Virus record (IMG/VR): IMGVR_UViG_3300042563_003307
Span: 170,067 to 234,066 of that record
DNA length: 64,000 bases
Source: a virus
Direction: 5' to 3' (one strand)
The notes under the pieces are model-generated. The model ran no database searches, was not told the DNA's origin, and saw nothing but the letters and a program-made list of their open reading frames with translations. Positions 53,613 to 61,015 of this stretch are shown piece after piece. Position numbers and translations under genes: made by a program. How positions within the stretch are numbered: position 1 is the stretch's first letter; every line of letters begins with the position of its first letter.

Positions 53613-53914
53613 TATAGTTTCTTTAATAGTTTTTTAATTTGAGTACATCTTTCGTATTTTTCATGGAATGTATAGAAGTCCAGGCTTTTTAATATTGATT
53701 GCTTATAAGAACTTTTAGGAAGATCTGCATACTGTATATCTCCATTTTCATGGACAAAATAACATAATAATGTTTCTCTATCTTCTTTGTTAATATTTGC
53801 TTCGATAAAATCTACAATTCTGTCGTGAAATTCGCAATCGTTTGTAATTGAATTAAACCCATCTCCATCTATGTAGAATTCAGGGATATCTGTTCCTTTC
53901 ATGCACTCAATCAT
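53612..53914 (-). CDS. Small UVR-like motif protein (YERC, family member 4), coupled to ClpP
   Basis: 100 residues. The N-terminal part is a small beta/alpha domain (PEFYIDGDGFNSITNDCEFH); the C-terminus reads YTFHEKYERCTQIKKLLKKL, the fourth copy of the UVR-like pattern. Its stop overlaps the clpP ATG by one base and its start overlaps the TS-fold gene by four bases. Placement directly before clpP makes it the best candidate in the family for a Clp adaptor, by analogy with McsA-type UVR adaptors. This is inference. Confidence 0.77.
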   Translation of the reverse strand: MIECMKGTDIPEFYIDGDGFNSITNDCEFHDRIVDFIEANINKEDRETLLCYFVHENGDIQYADLPKSSYKQSILKSLDFYTFHEKYERCTQIKKLLKKL

Positions 53915-54765
53915 ATCTCTTTTATATTAAGATACCCTGATAATAAATTATAATATGTTTCTTTGGTCAACACATTATCTATCGTGGTATTTATATTATT
54001 TATCATCGAAATTCCTGAAGGGGTTAAACTCATAACTCCATTTTCAATATTAAAAATAGGTTCTAATAATTCCATTAAGTATTGTTTCTCGTGAAGAGGC
54101 TCGTGAACGATCCTTTCGGCTAATTCAAAATGTCTTTCGTAAAAGTGGATGTTATCAGCGTAATGATGGTATACTCCAAGTTCTAATTCTGGGTAAGTTG
54201 ACTTTAACCAAAGGTAAACATGTTGTTGGACGAATGCAAAGAATGGAGCATCAAATGTAAGTCCATAAAAAATATCATTAGATCGCATTTGAACTTTCAT
54301 ATCTAGCTTATTGTGTCTGATTGAAAAGTTTAGGTACATAGTACATACAAAATCTTTATTACCTTCAAACTGGTATTTTGGCTGATTTAAGAAAGCAATT
54401 GCTTGTCTAGTGTTCTTGTCTGCTTTAAGAGAATCGACTACCCATTGTAATTGTTCTCCGAAAAGAAGAGAACCGTAATTTGAATTAATTTCGTTTGTTC
54501 CAGGATTTGTTATGTTTTTCCAGAATCCAGAAAATTTATTAATGTAGTCAATATTGGTATCTTTATTAAGGTACCATGCTAATTCGCCGGCAAAATACTT
54601 CCAATTAAACTCTCTACTATTAAAATTAGCAAATGGTTCTTTTGGATTAATTGGATATCCGGCATAAAGTAATTCGGTAACTTCAAGGTCTCTTGGTTTA
54701 GAGACCTCTCCGTGTATTTTTATATCTGAAATTATGTGTTTAAATTGGTGTGAGAATGTTTTCAT
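53911..54765 (-). CDS. Thymidylate synthase-fold enzyme, predicted dCMP (hydroxy)methylase type
   Basis: 284 residues. The TS fold is clear: ELAWYLNKDTNIDYI at 61-75, Cys141 (DFVCTMYLNF) as nucleophile, R161-S162 (QMRSNDIFYG) as phosphate and Arg-Ser site, and H207-x-Y209 (IHFYER). In E. coli thymidylate synthase the substrate-base residue after G-L-P-F is Asn177; here G-L-T-F is followed by Asp172. T4 dCMP hydroxymethylase has Asp at this place, and Asp there favours dCMP. The enzyme may therefore make methyl- or hydroxymethyl-dCMP. Divergent from ThyA in the PCH-like motif. Substrate is inferred. Confidence 0.82.
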   Translation of the reverse strand: MKTFSHQFKHIISDIKIHGEVSKPRDLEVTELLYAGYPINPKEPFANFNSREFNWKYFAGELAWYLNKDTNIDYINKFSGFWKNITNPGTNEINSNYGSLLFGEQLQWVVDSLKADKNTRQAIAFLNQPKYQFEGNKDFVCTMYLNFSIRHNKLDMKVQMRSNDIFYGLTFDAPFFAFVQQHVYLWLKSTYPELELGVYHHYADNIHFYERHFELAERIVHEPLHEKQYLMELLEPIFNIENGVMSLTPSGISMINNINTTIDNVLTKETYYNLLSGYLNIKEI

Positions 54766-54778
54766 GTTTATAATTTTA

Positions 54779-55702
54779 TTATATTACGTCAAAAAAGAAC
54801 ATGTGAAAGAATCTTGCGTTCTCAATAGCATCGCCAAAATATTTACTTGGCGCATGAATTTGTTTAGAATCGAATAGAACTAAACGGTTGTATACATTAC
54901 CAACCTCATCGATTTTATCAAAATTAGTTGAATCATAAAAATTTGCTTGAGCATTCTTGCCTTTAAATGTATCTTCAAACACAGAATAGTCTTCAAAATT
55001 ATCAAATCTTTTTTTACCAGTATTTTTACCAGAATAGAAAGATGTACCTGTTTCGAATGGAGCATCTTTAGTTAAGAATACCATTCCTGCATACATCTGA
55101 CTGTCAACATGAAATACGGGTAGATCGCTTGCTACACAATATTGGAATACTCCATTTGCATAACTTTCATAATTCCAGTTTATAATTTCGCGGCCAATTA
55201 TCTTTTCTAATTTCTCTTTAGTGCCATCTAGAATAAACCTAGTTTGACTTCTTTTACCTTTGTGATAATCAGAGGGGTTGTATTCTAGATTATTCATTGC
55301 AAAATCTCTAATAAAGTCAGGATCTGCATAAAAATTATCAACTACAATTAGACTTTTATTTTCATTATAGAATCCAGAATAATAAGCAATAAAATTATCA
55401 ATGCTTCCTGGATTATAAATAAGTTCTCCAAATTTAACTTGAATCTTTGCGCCTTTAGAGATATTAAAAACTAATCCAACACTATCATCTTCTAAAGGAT
55501 AATATTTAGAAACATCTGGACGACTAATAACTGTTAATGGTATTTCAATATCATCGACTATCAATGAACTAACTGGTTTAAAGGAATCACCGTCTTTTAC
55601 TAGAATCCAACCAGTTGCATTATAGTTATTATCGGATACTTTGGTAATTGAATCAAAAAACCAAAAAACGTTTGGATCTTTTGTAAAAGTGTTATAAATC
55701 AT
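54779..55702 (-). CDS. 2OG-Fe(II) oxygenase-like protein (DUF6445-like)
   Basis: 307 residues. The N-terminal 100 residues are a beta domain (ATGWILVKDGDSFKPVSSLI, VISRPDVSKYYPLEDDSVGL) also seen beside glycosyltransferases. From about 117 (LIVVDNFYADPDFIRDFAMN) a double-stranded beta-helix is suggested by H198-x-D200 (PVFHVDSQMYAGMVFL), H283 (SKQIHAPSKYFG) and R297 (ENARFFHMF), the iron- and 2-oxoglutarate-binding pattern. Candidate substrates are modified cytosine made by the enzyme downstream, or prolines in the collagen-like fibres. Neither is shown. It is 13 bases from the TS-fold gene start. Confidence 0.72.
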   Translation of the reverse strand: MIYNTFTKDPNVFWFFDSITKVSDNNYNATGWILVKDGDSFKPVSSLIVDDIEIPLTVISRPDVSKYYPLEDDSVGLVFNISKGAKIQVKFGELIYNPGSIDNFIAYYSGFYNENKSLIVVDNFYADPDFIRDFAMNNLEYNPSDYHKGKRSQTRFILDGTKEKLEKIIGREIINWNYESYANGVFQYCVASDLPVFHVDSQMYAGMVFLTKDAPFETGTSFYSGKNTGKKRFDNFEDYSVFEDTFKGKNAQANFYDSTNFDKIDEVGNVYNRLVLFDSKQIHAPSKYFGDAIENARFFHMFFFDVI

Positions 55703-55728
55703 ATGTTTGTTTTTTGTTTATTATACAA

Positions 55729-57702
55729 TTATTTAAAAGAAAGTTTCTCATCTCCTTTTTTATATGAAATCGTGTACGTTTTATTTCCTTTAACAATTTC
55801 TTTAGCTAAAATACCATCTGCTAATAAGTCTTCAACATACGTTTGAATTGCTCTTTTAAGAGGTCTAGCTCCATATTGAGCATCATACCCACGTTCTGCT
55901 AAAAATACTATCGCCGTTTTTGCAACTTTAATAATATATTCTTGTTCAACCATTCTTTCAATTACTTTTTGAATTTCGATTTCTGCAATTTTAGCAACAT
56001 CTTCTTGTTTTAATCCATCAAACAATACTATTTCATCCAATCTATTTAAGAATTCCGGAGCAAATTTGTTTTTAAGCTCTTTTCTGATAACAGTTTCCAT
56101 TTCCATTTTGTGGGTGGCCGTAGAACTTGAACTTGAGAATCCGATTCCAGCCCCAAATTCTGCAACTCTTTTTGCTCCAACATTACTTGTCATAATAATG
56201 ATAGTATTCGTAAAGTCAATAGTTCTACCAAGAGTATCTGTTAAACGACCCTCATCTAAAACCTGTAACAAGATATTGAAAATATCTGGGTGGGCCTTTT
56301 CAACTTCATCAAATAATACTACTGAATATGGTTTACGTCGGACTTGTTCTGTTAACTGTCCACCATCCTCATGTCCTTCATATCCCGGAGGAGAACCAAT
56401 AAGTCTACTTACGTTAAACTTTTCTTGGTATTCTGACATGTCGATTCTGATTAAAGAATCCTCGCTTCCGAAATAATATTCAGAAAGGGCTTTAACAGTT
56501 TCAGTTTTACCAACTCCAGTAGGTCCAATAAACATAAATGAACCGATAGGTTTTTTAGATGAACTTACTCCAGTTCGGCTTCTTTTAATAACTCTACATA
56601 GACCTTCAACCGCAGTATCTTGCCCGATAATCATCGCTTTTAATTCATTTTCCATATCAATAACAATTCTGCTCTCGTCATCGGTCATTCTTGTTACCGG
56701 AATTCCAGTAGATTCAGAAATTACTTCAGCAATATCTTCATAAGTTACTGCCTTCTTATTTAGTCTAAGCGTCTCCTCCCATTCTTTGGTTCTTTTTGTT
56801 ATCTCTTCTCGCTTACTAATTTCAAGGTCTCTTAAATTTCCGGCTTTTTCATAATTAGTAGCATCTGCTGCTTTTAACTTTGCGGCTTTTAATTTATCAG
56901 CTTCAATTTCAAGTTCTTTAATAATTTCTGGAATTTTTACCTCTTTTAAATGTACTTTTGCTCCAGCCTCGTCCATAACATCAATTGCTTTGTCCGGTAA
57001 TTCTCTTTGAGTAATATATCGGTCAGATAATACTACACAGGCTTTAATAGCGTCAGGAGTATATGATACTGAATGGAAGTCTTCGTAATTTGGTTTAATT
57101 CTGTCTAGAATTTCGATTGCATCTTCAAGGGATGGTGGGTCTATAAAGATTTCTTGGAATCTTCTGGTAAGAGCTCCATCGGTTTCAATATTTTCACGAT
57201 ACTCATCGATTGTCGTAGCACCAATACATTGTACTTGTCCTCTTGCCAATGCCGGTTTTAAGATATTACTAGCATCTAATGAACCACTTACACCACCAGC
57301 GCCTACAATTGTGTGAATCTCATCAATAAAGACAATAACATCTGGGTTCTCTTTAAGTTCATCAACAATGTTTTTCATTCGTTCCTCAAATTCTCCACGG
57401 TATTTTGTACCTGCAACTACGTTTGCAATATTAAGAGCAATTATACGTTTATTAAGAAGAGTCATTGCAACTTTCTTTTCAACAATACGTTGCGCAATTG
57501 CTTCAACTAGTGCAGTTTTACCAACCCCAGGATCCCCTAAAATAATTGGATTGTTTTTCTTTCTACGAGAAAGGATTTGACATATTCTATGGACCTCTTT
57601 TTCTCTTCCGATGATAGGGTCAAGTTTCCCATCTGCCGCTAGTTTAGTTAAGTCCTCTCCGAATTGGTCAATGAATGGAGTATTTGTTTTCTTACTGGTC
57701 AT
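55729..57702 (-). CDS. ClpC-type AAA+ ATPase lacking the N-domain
   Basis: 657 residues; full ClpC has about 810-850. It starts directly before the first AAA module (FGEDLTKLAADGKLDPIIGR), so the N-terminal Clp-repeat domain is absent. Walker A1 GDPGVGKT at 56-63, Walker B1 VFIDEIHT, middle domain with a UVR-like stretch at 277-295 (LKAADATNYEKAGNLRDLE), Walker A2 GPTGVGKT at 393-400, and Walker B2 VVLFDEVEKA. The ClpP-docking tripeptide IGF is at 520-522 (FGAGIGFSSS). It should unfold substrates for the phage ClpP. Without the N-domain, substrate or adaptor recognition must rely on the middle domain. Confidence 0.93.
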   Translation of the reverse strand: MTSKKTNTPFIDQFGEDLTKLAADGKLDPIIGREKEVHRICQILSRRKKNNPIILGDPGVGKTALVEAIAQRIVEKKVAMTLLNKRIIALNIANVVAGTKYRGEFEERMKNIVDELKENPDVIVFIDEIHTIVGAGGVSGSLDASNILKPALARGQVQCIGATTIDEYRENIETDGALTRRFQEIFIDPPSLEDAIEILDRIKPNYEDFHSVSYTPDAIKACVVLSDRYITQRELPDKAIDVMDEAGAKVHLKEVKIPEIIKELEIEADKLKAAKLKAADATNYEKAGNLRDLEISKREEITKRTKEWEETLRLNKKAVTYEDIAEVISESTGIPVTRMTDDESRIVIDMENELKAMIIGQDTAVEGLCRVIKRSRTGVSSSKKPIGSFMFIGPTGVGKTETVKALSEYYFGSEDSLIRIDMSEYQEKFNVSRLIGSPPGYEGHEDGGQLTEQVRRKPYSVVLFDEVEKAHPDIFNILLQVLDEGRLTDTLGRTIDFTNTIIIMTSNVGAKRVAEFGAGIGFSSSSSTATHKMEMETVIRKELKNKFAPEFLNRLDEIVLFDGLKQEDVAKIAEIEIQKVIERMVEQEYIIKVAKTAIVFLAERGYDAQYGARPLKRAIQTYVEDLLADGILAKEIVKGNKTYTISYKKGDEKLSFK

Positions 57703-57753
57703 ATTGTGTATATTAATTTATTATGGTAGTATTATAATATGTGCGGATCCCTG

Positions 57754-57966
57754 TTATGAATGGGTACCTTTTAAATTGTTAACCGAACGTTGAACACATT
57801 CAGGACATAGAGATGCAGTGGCTTCGGCTCCTACAACAGTCCAGTTCTCGCATGGTCCATCTTCAGGCCCATATTCTGCCCATTTACTCTTTTCCGGTTC
57901 TGAATTCTGACAAATCATCGATACGACCTTACGGCCTTTAACTTCAGTTTCTTTAGTTTTCCACAT
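57754..57966 (-). CDS. Small Cys-containing protein, possible zinc ribbon
   Basis: 70 residues (MWKTKETEVKGRKVVSMICQ, WTVVGAEATASLCPECVQRS). Cysteines at 19, 39, 54 and 57 include one CPEC pair near the C-terminus, compatible with a small zinc-binding fold. It is the last gene before the non-coding GC-rich island when read rightwards, and lies 51 bases upstream of the ClpC-type gene. Function unknown. Confidence 0.68.
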   Translation of the reverse strand: MWKTKETEVKGRKVVSMICQNSEPEKSKWAEYGPEDGPCENWTVVGAEATASLCPECVQRSVNNLKGTHS

Positions 57967-59415
57967 AGTATATTTATTTTAGATTTATATTGAGTTATTC
58001 CAATTTGTTTCAGGGTAAACTTAAAGAACCTTTGAGTTAAGTGAAAAATTTTTATTCTGTAATTCAGACCGGGTGCACCCTCCTATTGCGTGGGAAAATT
58101 TGGGTTTCAATCATCAAAAAAATGAAATAATCTACCAGAACGATTGAACCGTTGAGGCCGTTTGAAATACATAAAGTCACATTGAGGGACTATTGGGCGG
58201 CCCTCCCCTAGCCCTATTAATACCTATTGGCACATCGGTCGTCACAGTATACTGAGCACTCTATTGGAGGTATCAGAATGGGTGTGTCCTTCCTGTAGAT
58301 ACTCTATATAATAACGGATGTACACTATAGGGGTTTTTAAATATCGTATACTATTAGATAGAATAGTTCTCTTTTTAATTAGAATCCCTACAGCACGCCC
58401 CCACCCCGCCCCTTTGGGACTCTATGGGATAGAGGTCAATTTTATTTTTTTCTATAGGATTTTTTTGAGAGCTTAGAGACTTGGAGTACCTCAGAGAGGT
58501 GAGAGAGCGGTGAGTCACCCTACCTTTCACCTTTGAGACTTGGATACTTCTTATATCCTCATAGGACCTATTAGTTTCAACGGGTTACTCTTTATTTCAC
58601 AGTACACTTCGTGCCTGACACAGTACCCTCAGGTCAATCTGAGCCAACCATCGGTAATTGGTAACGGTCTTATTGGTTAATTATAGGTTCTTTATGTTTC
58701 TAGTAACGGTGATATCCATTCTATCGGTCTCAATTGGTCTTTGGTCACCTTCCGGACCTGGGTAATTTTTTGGGTAGGGCAACATTGAAGTACTCTGAGG
58801 GTGGGATGGACCATTGGCTACCATCGGAGGACCATCAGAGGACCATTGACGCTGGGAGGGTCTCTCAACATTGAGGTATTGATATTCCCGGACGGGGATA
58901 ATTCGTCCACTTCTATGAAACACATTTATCAAAGGTCTATATTAGTTAGGAAGTCTAGAGCTTTGATCCTACAGTCCTTTGAGAACCTCTAGACCTGGCT
59001 TTTATAAGGATCCACCCTGGGTGCTGACCGCTCCGTAGACCTGCCCAACCGGTATTGAGGGTCAATGCACACGTGCCCTAGAGTCCAGTGGTGACTGGAA
59101 GAGTCCTGCTCTACCCTAGTTACCCTGTGTCTGTAGTGAACTATTAGTATTATTGTCATTCTTGTGCAGAGCACACCTGCATTGTGCAGGCATTGACCTG
59201 CATTGCCTATTGCAACAGTTGATCAGTGCACTACAGGTAGATAGGTCTATTGCCCTTACAACAATATTGAGCCTATTGAGCATATTGAACCTTTGAGGAC
59301 ATTGAGTAATCATTGAATTGCATTGATTATTGCTACAGGGCATTGAGCCGGGCATTGCTACAGGACATTGATCCTGGACATTGCGCCGGGCATTGATCTG
59401 GGGACATTGATCCTC
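57967..59415. other. GC-rich, largely non-coding island of about 1.45 kb
   Basis: No convincing gene fills this stretch. Its base composition is unlike the rest: counted lines 59041-59100 and 59341-59400 hold 34 and 33 G+C of 60, against clearly lower values in coding DNA around it. ATTG/CAATG words recur throughout and become an array at the right end. Short palindromes include GGGTGCACCC (58071-58080) and the GGTGA-G-TCACC repeat near 58510. An AT-rich patch lies near 58300-58380. It may be a replication origin, a packaging-related region or a source of structured RNA; none is proven. Confidence 0.7.
58681..58932 (-). CDS. Possible 83-residue Pro-rich protein, doubtful
   Basis: An ATG-started frame inside the island encodes a Pro/Gln/Ser-rich sequence (MINVFHRSGRIIPVREYQYL, SSDGPPMVANGPSHPQSTSM) without hydrophobic core. 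Composition is similar to the disordered 234-residue protein upstream, which supports coding. Against it, CAATG-type repeats run through the frame (GGTCC-TC[TC]GATGG twice), and no A-rich leader or promoter was found. I list it as an unproven candidate. Confidence 0.25.
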   Translation of the reverse strand: MINVFHRSGRIIPVREYQYLNVERPSQRQWSSDGPPMVANGPSHPQSTSMLPYPKNYPGPEGDQRPIETDRMDITVTRNIKNL

Positions 59416-59460
59416 CTATTTGAATCTGGGAGTATTGATCCTGGGAGAGTTGAAACGGAG
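59181..59460. repeat. Iterated ATTG (CAATG) array, units of about 12-13 bp
   Basis: ATTG occurs at 59181, 59192, 59202, 59209, 59249, 59266, 59275, 59284, 59301, 59312, 59322, 59329, 59342, 59354, 59367, 59380, 59392, 59406 and 59434. From 59342 the spacing settles at 12-14 bases with a degenerate unit GGRCATTGATCC. On the minus strand the unit reads GGATCAATGTCC. It begins inside the last codons of the 234-residue gene and continues past its stop. Confidence 0.75.
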
Positions 59461-60120
59461 ATTAGGCGCGGAGATACTCTTCTGTTTATAAGCTGGGCCT
59501 AGGTCCCTTTCTGGTGCCTTATAAGGGGACATTGTATTTGTCTTGTCAAAACTTGTTATAGGGAATGGGGCTGGTTCCGATACCTTATTATTAGATGGGT
59601 CATATTGTTTTTGGCTAGTACGTTTTATAGGTGCACTATCTGGTTGTTTATTAACATTTGCGTTAGGGTCTCCATTATCGTGCCCGAAGTCACTATCTAT
59701 AGAACCTCTATCTCCACCTGTATTGTTTGCTATCATATTACCCATTTGTGCATCTATAAGAGATTCTTTAAACCCCTTAGAACGAGGTTGAGGTGTTTGA
59801 GCTATATCGGTTTCCTTAGTTGGTGTTTGGGCCTGATCGCTTGACGATAGTGTTTGTTTATCGTATTGGACATTTTGATTGGCTGGATTATTTTGCTTTC
59901 GGGCAGTATCTGAGGTTGCCTTATTACCCTGTTGGGTTTGAGCATTAACATCACTTCCAGCCTTATTTATACCCGTTGCATCTATAGGAGATATTGAACT
60001 GTCTCCTGGGGATGGATTTAAACTACTAGGAACTGATGAGGTATCTGTCTTATTAGAGGTTTGAGTCTTAGCAGCATTTACCCTATCGCTTATACTAATT
60101 TGAGTTAGACCTATCTTCAT
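59416..60120 (-). CDS. Intrinsically disordered Ser/Asn/Gln/Pro-rich protein
   Basis: 234 residues, low in hydrophobic residues and rich in Ser, Asn, Gln, Pro and Thr (KTDTSSVPSSLNPSPGDSSI, QTPTKETDIAQTPQPRSKGF). No fold is expected along most of its length. A hydrophobic segment near 120-133 (ESLIDAQMGNMIANN) may be a short binding helix. The C-terminus carries repeats RFNSPRINTPRF, encoded by the first copies of the CAATG-type array that follows. Its start overlaps the 46-residue coiled-coil gene by 26 bases. Function unknown. Confidence 0.7.
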   Translation of the reverse strand: MKIGLTQISISDRVNAAKTQTSNKTDTSSVPSSLNPSPGDSSISPIDATGINKAGSDVNAQTQQGNKATSDTARKQNNPANQNVQYDKQTLSSSDQAQTPTKETDIAQTPQPRSKGFKESLIDAQMGNMIANNTGGDRGSIDSDFGHDNGDPNANVNKQPDSAPIKRTSQKQYDPSNNKVSEPAPFPITSFDKTNTMSPYKAPERDLGPAYKQKSISAPNLRFNSPRINTPRFK

Positions 60121-60235
60121 ATAGTTTTTCTAGTTCCATTTGGAGCTTTCTGATTTTTAGGAAGTTATTTGGATCCGTCATTTTAGTTTCCAATATCTCC
60201 TTGTTAAGTTGAGCAATACGTAATCTGTTTTCCAT
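60095..60235 (-). CDS. 46-residue coiled-coil protein overlapping the disordered protein
   Basis: ATG at 60233-60235, TAG at 60095-60097, 46 residues: it starts MENRLRIAQLNKEILETKMT and continues NFLKIRKLQMELEKLYED. Heptad-like spacing of Leu and Ile makes a short coiled coil likely. It overlaps the start of the 234-residue gene by 26 bases in another frame, so both would be translated from one message. It is too short for certainty, but the start is placed between two real genes and the frame is open throughout. Confidence 0.55.
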   Translation of the reverse strand: MENRLRIAQLNKEILETKMTDPNNFLKIRKLQMELEKLYEDRSNSN

Positions 60236-60266
60236 GATGATATGTGTTTAGGTTATACTCTATATA

Positions 60267-60698
60267 TTATGCTTCCATTGGAACTTGGTAAGGAACGTAT
60301 GCTCTATCAGCCCAAGTTTTAGCTCCTACTGCGCTATATTGTGCTTGGTTATAAAGGTTTGTATTTCTATATAGTTGATTAATCGTACCTACTGTTAGGT
60401 TACCCATTATTAACTCATCCATTAAGACTATTTTGTTCCCTTTACGGGCGAATAATGTTAGGTAATAATCTCCACCATCTGGGCAGAATTCAACTGTTTG
60501 TAAGGCACTTTTATTATAACCTGTGATGATTGATTCTGGGTAGGTCATGAAATATTCGTTTTCATAGTCTTTAGCATCTACTATGGTCATCCAACCCGCT
60601 TTACATTTTGTTATGAAACGGAATTTACCTTTTGTGTTTGGAAAGGCTCCTAATACGTTTACTGTTCGTACGTCTGTTGTGTTTACTAAATTTGTCAT
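60267..60698 (-). CDS. Phage protein under divergent promoter control
   Basis: 143 residues (MTNLVNTTDVRTVNVLGAFP, FRFITKCKAGWMTIVDAKDY), soluble with beta-strand character. It is the first minus-strand gene of the divergent control region, preceded by the promoter at 60722-60753 and the conserved AATTAAAACA leader. Early expression is likely from the promoter type. Function not recognised. Confidence 0.76.
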   Translation of the reverse strand: MTNLVNTTDVRTVNVLGAFPNTKGKFRFITKCKAGWMTIVDAKDYENEYFMTYPESIITGYNKSALQTVEFCPDGGDYYLTLFARKGNKIVLMDELIMGNLTVGTINQLYRNTNLYNQAQYSAVGAKTWADRAYVPYQVPMEA

Positions 60699-60721
60699 AA
60701 TGGTGTGTTTTAATTAGATAT

Positions 60722-60753
60722 GTAAATATAATCATTATTTGTGATTCCGGAAA
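60722..60753 (-). promoter_or_regulatory. Phage promoter, leftward, divergent region
   Basis: On the minus strand TTTC (60750-60753) and TATATTTAC (60722-60730) are 19 bases apart. The flank of the TTTC box reads AAACAGTTTCCGGAATC, closely matching AAACTGTTTCGGGATTC of the opposing promoter at 60819. Confidence 0.85.
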
Positions 60754-60784
60754 CTGTTTGCGCAAGTATTTTCAGAAAGTTATT

Positions 60785-60794
60785 AACAATTGTT
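60785..60794. promoter_or_regulatory. Palindrome midway between divergent promoters
   Basis: AACAATTGTT is a perfect 10-base palindrome, 32 bases from one TTTC box (60753) and 25 from the other (60819). It overlaps the TTAACA-type upstream words. It could be an operator for both promoters; no regulator is identified. Confidence 0.35.
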
Positions 60795-60818
60795 GTTCAT
60801 AAGTTTTTTGAGAAACTG

Positions 60819-60850
60819 TTTCGGGATTCATATAAATTGATTATATTTAC
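60819..60850 (+). promoter_or_regulatory. Phage promoter, rightward, upstream of a non-coding transcript
   Basis: TTTC (60819-60822), 19 bases, TATATTTAC (60842-60850), then CATATGAAAAATAG. Unlike the other members, no start codon with a long frame follows: the first ATG opens only 7 codons. The transcript therefore appears to be RNA only. Confidence 0.8.
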
Positions 60851-60855
60851 ATATG

Positions 60856-61015
60856 AAAAATAGCAAAATGACATAACGGGTTCGTATAGCACAAAGAATC
60901 GAGAGATTCGACACGGGCGGTCCTTTAAACCAGGGGAGGAAGAGTAGACTCCAGCTCGTCTTCTATTTAGAGGTCTGAAACGCCACTAGAAACTTTAACA
61001 AAAAATTAACATAAA
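60856..61015 (+). ncRNA. Probable structured non-coding RNA
   Basis: About 160 bases after the promoter at 60819-60850 and before the hairpin at 61016. Visible structure: GAATC-GAGA-GATTC (stem with a GNRA loop) near 60896-60909; UCCUUU and AGGGGA around AAACC near 60921-60937; GAAGA and UCUUC around 60940-60964; and GGGCG near 60915 can pair with CGCC near 60981. No ORF above 7 codons. I do not recognise a family; tRNA and hammerhead patterns do not fit. It may be a phage regulatory RNA. Confidence 0.6.

Noticed and set aside
58801-58992. Plus-strand frame of 63 codons in the island
   Set aside because: No promoter or A-rich leader, opposite to neighbours, and composition dominated by ATTG words.
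58989-59355. Two minus-strand frames of 61 and 79 codons in the GC-rich island
   Set aside because: Their codons are made of the non-triplet 12-14 base repeat and show no promoter, leader or recognisable protein features.
60870-60935. T-loop-like GGGTTCGTA in the divergent region as a tRNA
   Set aside because: No acceptor stem or anticodon arm can be drawn around it and it lies near the 5' end of the transcript.
60960-60990. CTGAAAC near 60974 as a hammerhead ribozyme core
   Set aside because: The required CUGANGA core is not present and the three helices cannot be formed.
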